A stretch of 26,585 nucleotides of DNA from DATGHS01 sp035307785 (lineage in GTDB: Bacteria > Planctomycetota > Planctomycetia > Gemmatales > Gemmataceae), in the NCBI GenBank assembly GCA_035307785.1, contig DATGHS010000550.1, forward strand, positions 1 through 26,585. The letters run 5' to 3'. Under the pieces are notes generated by a model that did not search any database, was not told the DNA's origin, and saw nothing but the letters and a program-made list of their open reading frames with translations. The position numbers were made by a program, and so were the translations under genes. Shown here piece after piece: positions 24,801 to 26,585 of this stretch (positions are counted from its first letter, which is position 1; each line of letters starts with the position of its first letter).

Positions 24801-24855
24801 ACCCGTACTCGAGCGAAATAAATAATTGCTGCGCGAGTTGAGAGATGGAGCGCAT
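21838..24855 (-). CDS. Calcium-transporting P-type ATPase (P2B/PMCA-like)
   Basis: The protein has 1005 residues. The phosphorylated Asp is D411 in CTDKTGTLTQNK; TGE (216-218) is the dephosphorylation loop; MITGDNP and TGDGANDAPSLKKADVG form the hinge and nucleotide-domain motifs. PEGLP (368-372) in TM4 and LLWINVVMDTFAS in TM6 are typical of PMCA-type Ca2+ pumps, so Ca2+ export is the likely job, though P2-type relatives also move Mn2+. The first pair of helices is unusual: between TM1 (IIKILLAAALLSIIVELF) and the normal TM2 (YEGLAVMVAVILATGVSFL) two extra hydrophobic segments lie at about 83-100 and 104-123. Two helices together keep the topology. No obvious ribosome-binding site precedes the ATG. 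It follows frr with a 74-bp gap holding a partial GCTAAGCGGCAAG motif. Confidence 0.92.
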   Translation of the reverse strand: MRSISQLAQQLFISLEYGLSHEASQQSAQLFGANALIPLPREPAWRKFLAKLDEPIIKILLAAALLSIIVELFRAHSIIGFDALVLVAVALGVAFAVPRLRAWAPACMFALAILCAAQSAALGHPAYEGLAVMVAVILATGVSFLSEYRSDREFEALNAGKEAILVKVTRAGAMTTMPIEEIVVGDLVTLETGDEVPADGRVVRASELSIDQALLTGETEPVLKAPRVQENTNDGPGEPECLYRGTQVVDGVGQMIVTEVGDKTMVGQIARHLAADEALAEGSANRVQQKLTISKTLTPLQQKLADLARLISRVGYVAAGLIFLALIVRGLLQHEIFFPADRIQLLDVAGKLLDAIMYTVIIIVVAVPEGLPMSVTIALALAMRKMTRANALVRQLIACETIGSATIICTDKTGTLTQNKMQVTRLFFAGQTSNRGQPGWPVLDSAPPWPRNGEPLDWIALIAAVNSTAHLTATESGKPAAFGNTTEGALLLWLHENGLEYQALRLQFPPIYQVHFSSERKRMITVIQYGSKLAVLVKGAPERVVEQSTHYLNADGSPQRWTTEARALLDEALSAAAGQAMRTLAFAYSLLPADTPMEHKLLHSRRQQLEHGLVFVGLVAIRDPLRDDVPEAVQQCRDAGIDVKMITGDNPSTARAVAGEIGLLDIAEPVVLTSQEFNALSDEQVKELLPRLRVLARALPLDKLRLVRLLQEQNEVVAMTGDGANDAPSLKKADVGLAMGLTGTEVAKEASKIVLLDDSFATIVKAVLWGRSLYENIQRFLQFQLTINVSALTIAFLGPFLNIRPPFTVLQLLWINVVMDTFASIALCSEPPQPGLMKMKPKRKNDNIVTRAMAFTLFSTAAFFVVAMIRMLLGMQYGQWFAAGSGPNPDQWEFAPLNVRQVSVFFSTYVWFQVWNLVNCRSLTPGRSGFAGLLQNRAFLMIAGLTVLGQFLITTLGGAIFRVERLNWTDWLALAVLTSTVLIFGHACKWVYQRIKPDWFGSPKK

Positions 24856-24929
24856 TCAGTGGATTCACATGCAAGTCATCACTGGTGGCTCAGCTCCAAG
24901 CCTCGCTAAGCGGCAAGGGGCAGCGCCGG

Positions 24930-25490
24930 TTACTGCTCCACGATCTCCGCCGATTTCTTGTCGGCCAGTTCCTCAACCTTGCCTTCGTAGGTCTTGAGCA
25001 GTTTTTGCACCTCTTCCTTGCCCTGGTCGCGCTCGTCTTCGGTCATCTCGCCGTCTTTTTCGGCTTGCTCGAAGTGCTTATTGGCATCGCGGCGGACGTT
25101 TCGGCAAGCGACCTTGGCATCTTCGGCCAGTTCCTTTACGCGCTTCACCAGCTTGGTGCGTTGTTCGCCGCTCATGGCAGGTATCTGCAAACGAATGATC
25201 TTGCCGTCGTTGTTCGGGGCGAGACCGAGATCGCTGGAGCGGATCGCTTTTTCGATCTCTTTCAGGTCGCCCACATTGAACGGGCGGATCACCAGTTGCT
25301 GCGGGTCGGGCGAGCCGATCTGGGCCAACTGCTTAATCGGCGTGGGCGAGCCGTAGTATTCCACGCGAATGTTGTCGAGCATAGCCGGCGTCGCCCGGCC
25401 GGTGCGTAGGCCGCGCAACTGGTCGCGAAAGACATTCGTGGCCTTTTCCATGCGCTCTTCGCAATCTAATAGGATTTCGTCGCTGCCCAT
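24930..25490 (-). CDS. frr: Ribosome recycling factor
   Basis: The product has 186 residues, the standard length. With EF-G it splits the post-termination ribosome. The family signature is complete: FRDQLRGLRTGRATPAMLDNI near the N-terminus, VEYYGSPTPIKQLA, the DGKIIRLQIPAMSGEQR segment and a three-helix-bundle C-terminus (NVRRDANKHFEQAEKDGEMTEDE). It starts 18 bp after the pyrH stop codon, so the two are almost certainly co-transcribed, as in most bacteria. Confidence 0.97.
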   Translation of the reverse strand: MGSDEILLDCEERMEKATNVFRDQLRGLRTGRATPAMLDNIRVEYYGSPTPIKQLAQIGSPDPQQLVIRPFNVGDLKEIEKAIRSSDLGLAPNNDGKIIRLQIPAMSGEQRTKLVKRVKELAEDAKVACRNVRRDANKHFEQAEKDGEMTEDERDQGKEEVQKLLKTYEGKVEELADKKSAEIVEQ

Positions 25491-25508
25491 GGGTGGGGTC
25501 TCCGCGAT

Positions 25509-26282
25509 TTACATCGGTGGCTTGGCGAAAGCCTCCGCCGACCAGATCACCGTTCCGATCGTTTGCCCCGCGATGGCCCGCTCGATGTTGCCTTCGCGCT
25601 TGAATTCAAAAACCAAAATCGGCAAATGAATCTTCTGGCACATCTCGATGGCCGAAATATCCATTACCTTCAAATTATCTTTGATTACTTGCTCGTATGT
25701 CAACTTCTCATAGCGCACGGCGTGCGGATTGATTTCCGGCGGAGCACTGTACACGCCGTCCACCTTCGTCGCTTTCAGCAGAATGGCTGCTTCAATTTCC
25801 CGGGCTCGCAGTGCGGCGGCGGTGTCGGTGGTGACGAACGGATTGCCCGTGCCGCCGGCCAGGATGACGATGCGGCCACGTTCCAGATGGCGAACGCAAC
25901 GGCGCCGAATATACGGCTCGCACACCGTGTTCATCGGGATGGCCGACTGCACGCGCGTTTCGCAATTCAGACTTTCCAGCGCGTCTTGCAGCGTGAGCGC
26001 GTTCATAACAGTTGCGAGCATGCCCATGTGGTCGGCCGTCACGTCGCGGATCATCTGGCTGCCGGCCGCGAATTGGGCGCCGCGAATGAGGTTGCCGCCG
26101 CCCACCACGATGGCCAATTGCACGCCGCGTTCGACCACCCGCTTGGCTTGGCGGGCAATGCTCAACGTCTCGTCGATGCTGATGCCGATTTTGCCGCTGG
26201 GGCCAAAACTTTCGCCGCTGAGCTTCAGCACCACGCGATGATACTTGGGCCGCAGCGAATCAACCGAATGGGAGTCATCCAT
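25509..26282 (-). CDS. pyrH: Uridylate kinase (UMP kinase)
   Basis: The product has 257 residues. It phosphorylates UMP to UDP in pyrimidine nucleotide synthesis. Typical PyrH motifs are VVLKLSGESFG near residue 17, VVGGGNLIRG, ADHMGMLATVMNAL, the LAGGTGNPFVTTDTAAALRA segment, and KATKVDGVYSAPP. About 15 residues precede the usual start of the fold; no ribosome-binding site is evident, so the true N-terminus could be slightly shorter. It heads a minus-strand transcript with frr. The usual tsf-pyrH order is not seen: upstream lies a divergent ABC-type gene. A TATAAT box lies 40 bp upstream. Confidence 0.97.
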   Translation of the reverse strand: MDDSHSVDSLRPKYHRVVLKLSGESFGPSGKIGISIDETLSIARQAKRVVERGVQLAIVVGGGNLIRGAQFAAGSQMIRDVTADHMGMLATVMNALTLQDALESLNCETRVQSAIPMNTVCEPYIRRRCVRHLERGRIVILAGGTGNPFVTTDTAAALRAREIEAAILLKATKVDGVYSAPPEINPHAVRYEKLTYEQVIKDNLKVMDISAIEMCQKIHLPILVFEFKREGNIERAIAGQTIGTVIWSAEAFAKPPM

Positions 26283-26322
26283 GCGGAAACACCACTAGGG
26301 GAACCGATATGTTGGTATGGCG

Positions 26323-26351
26323 ATTATAGAAATGAGCGGGACGCTGGCCAA
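26323..26351 (-). promoter_or_regulatory. Candidate sigma-70-type promoter of pyrH-frr
   Basis: On the minus strand TTGGCC (26346-26351) and TATAAT (26323-26328) are separated by 17 bp; the -10 is a perfect match and the -35 is 4 of 6. The -10 ends 40 bp before the pyrH ATG, a sensible distance. Confidence 0.55.
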
Positions 26352-26367
26352 GGCATCGATATGGGAT

Positions 26368-26406
26368 CGCGATGAGCGAACATCGCTGAGCATCCGACTC
26401 ATCGCG
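26368..26406. repeat. 9-bp perfect inverted repeat between the divergent promoters
   Basis: CGCGATGAG (26368-26376) pairs with CTCATCGCG (26398-26406) over a 21-nt spacer. It lies between the pyrH -35 and the -35 of the rightward promoter, a good place for a shared operator. Confidence 0.65.
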
Positions 26407-26419
26407 CCGTCGCGCCTCG

Positions 26420-26447
26420 TTGAATCTAACCCGAAATCAGGTATAGT
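26420..26447 (+). promoter_or_regulatory. Candidate sigma-70-type promoter of the rightward ABC-type gene
   Basis: TTGAAT (26420-26425), a 16-bp spacer and TATAGT (26442-26447): 4 of 6 and 5 of 6 matches. It lies about 75 bp upstream of the ATG at 26523 and faces away from the pyrH promoter. Confidence 0.5.
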
Positions 26448-26522
26448 CCATAATAGGAAAACGTTTGTTGGCATATACGAAAGAGTAGTGTCTTTCCGGT
26501 TATAAGGCTTGGGCCAATTCGG

Positions 26523-26585
26523 ATGAACGTGACCCTGGAGGCGTTTCATCTTTGGAAGAGCTTCGACCGGCAAGTCGTGCTTTCC
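26523..26585 (+). CDS. Start of a probable ABC transporter ATP-binding protein (partial)
   Basis: Only 21 codons are in the window: MNVTLEAFHL then WKSFDRQVVLS. The pattern of beta strand, a WKSF motif and a RQVVL stretch is typical of the start of ABC ATPase domains, including Mla/Ttg2A-type (MlaF) proteins. The Walker A would lie beyond the right edge, so the call rests on a short match. No clear ribosome-binding site, but a promoter candidate lies upstream. The gene is divergent from pyrH. Confidence 0.5.
   Translation, partial: MNVTLEAFHLWKSFDRQVVLS

Noticed and set aside
26295..26573. Minus-strand frame of 92 codons at the right edge
   Set aside because: It covers the divergent promoter region and the start of the plus-strand ABC-type gene, and its translation has no domain-like pattern.
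1..26585. tRNA, rRNA, CRISPR, transposase or phage genes
   Set aside because: I looked for them on both strands and saw none; short conserved RNAs could still be missed without a covariance search.

Overview
The window looks like a chromosomal segment of a planctomycete, most likely Gemmata-like (Gemmataceae). This is inferred from protein style, not from a marker gene. The signs are a secreted protein beginning with an ERLEGRETPS-type N-terminal motif, two membrane proteins with the same N-terminal zinc ribbon, GyrA with an acidic insert in its C-terminal domain, signal-peptide proteins with STN (secretin short N-terminal)-like domains, and moderately high GC with AT-rich promoter gaps. I see no tRNA, rRNA, CRISPR array, transposase or phage gene. 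It reads as ordinary chromosome with some accessory genes.

Layout. (1) 1-2543, minus: a trypsin-like serine protease cut by the left edge (zinc ribbon, membrane helix, protease, beta-propeller-like region). (2) 2785-6277, plus: a secreted Thr/Pro-rich protein, a bacterial eRF1-like (baeRF family 3 type) protein, and a HEPN/DUF4145-like plus TPR-S (TRAFs-binding-like) protein. (3) 6255-10135, minus: gyrA followed by an NAD-dependent sugar epimerase, with a duplicated palindrome between them. (4) 10476-12270, plus: two exported STN-domain proteins. (5) 12281-26282: an unbroken minus-strand run, in transcription order pyrH, frr, Ca2+-type P-ATPase, small secreted protein, TPR/peptidase-MA protein, MazG-like protein, lipoprotein/membrane protein, ABC ATPase, double zinc-ribbon membrane protein, galE. 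(6) 26523 to the right edge, plus: the first 21 codons of what looks like an ABC-transporter ATPase, divergent from pyrH.

How the genes work together. pyrH-frr is a housekeeping pair (UMP kinase, ribosome recycling). The ABC ATPase and the 767-residue lipoprotein/membrane protein look like a Gld/ABC-2-type envelope module without a recognisable permease. The most unusual neighbourhood is 3642-6277. There an eRF1-like domain protein is followed on the same strand by a protein combining a HEPN-like helical domain with TPR-S, a module known from bacterial conflict systems; a joint role in translation stress or defence is inference.

Non-coding structure is rich. Palindromes with a GCCGCAAGCGGC-like core recur in the short gaps of the minus-strand run. 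A duplicated GAATTC-centred palindrome lies between gyrA and the epimerase. A three-copy GGTGAGT heptamer precedes the lipoprotein gene. Facing promoter candidates flank a 9-bp inverted repeat upstream of pyrH.
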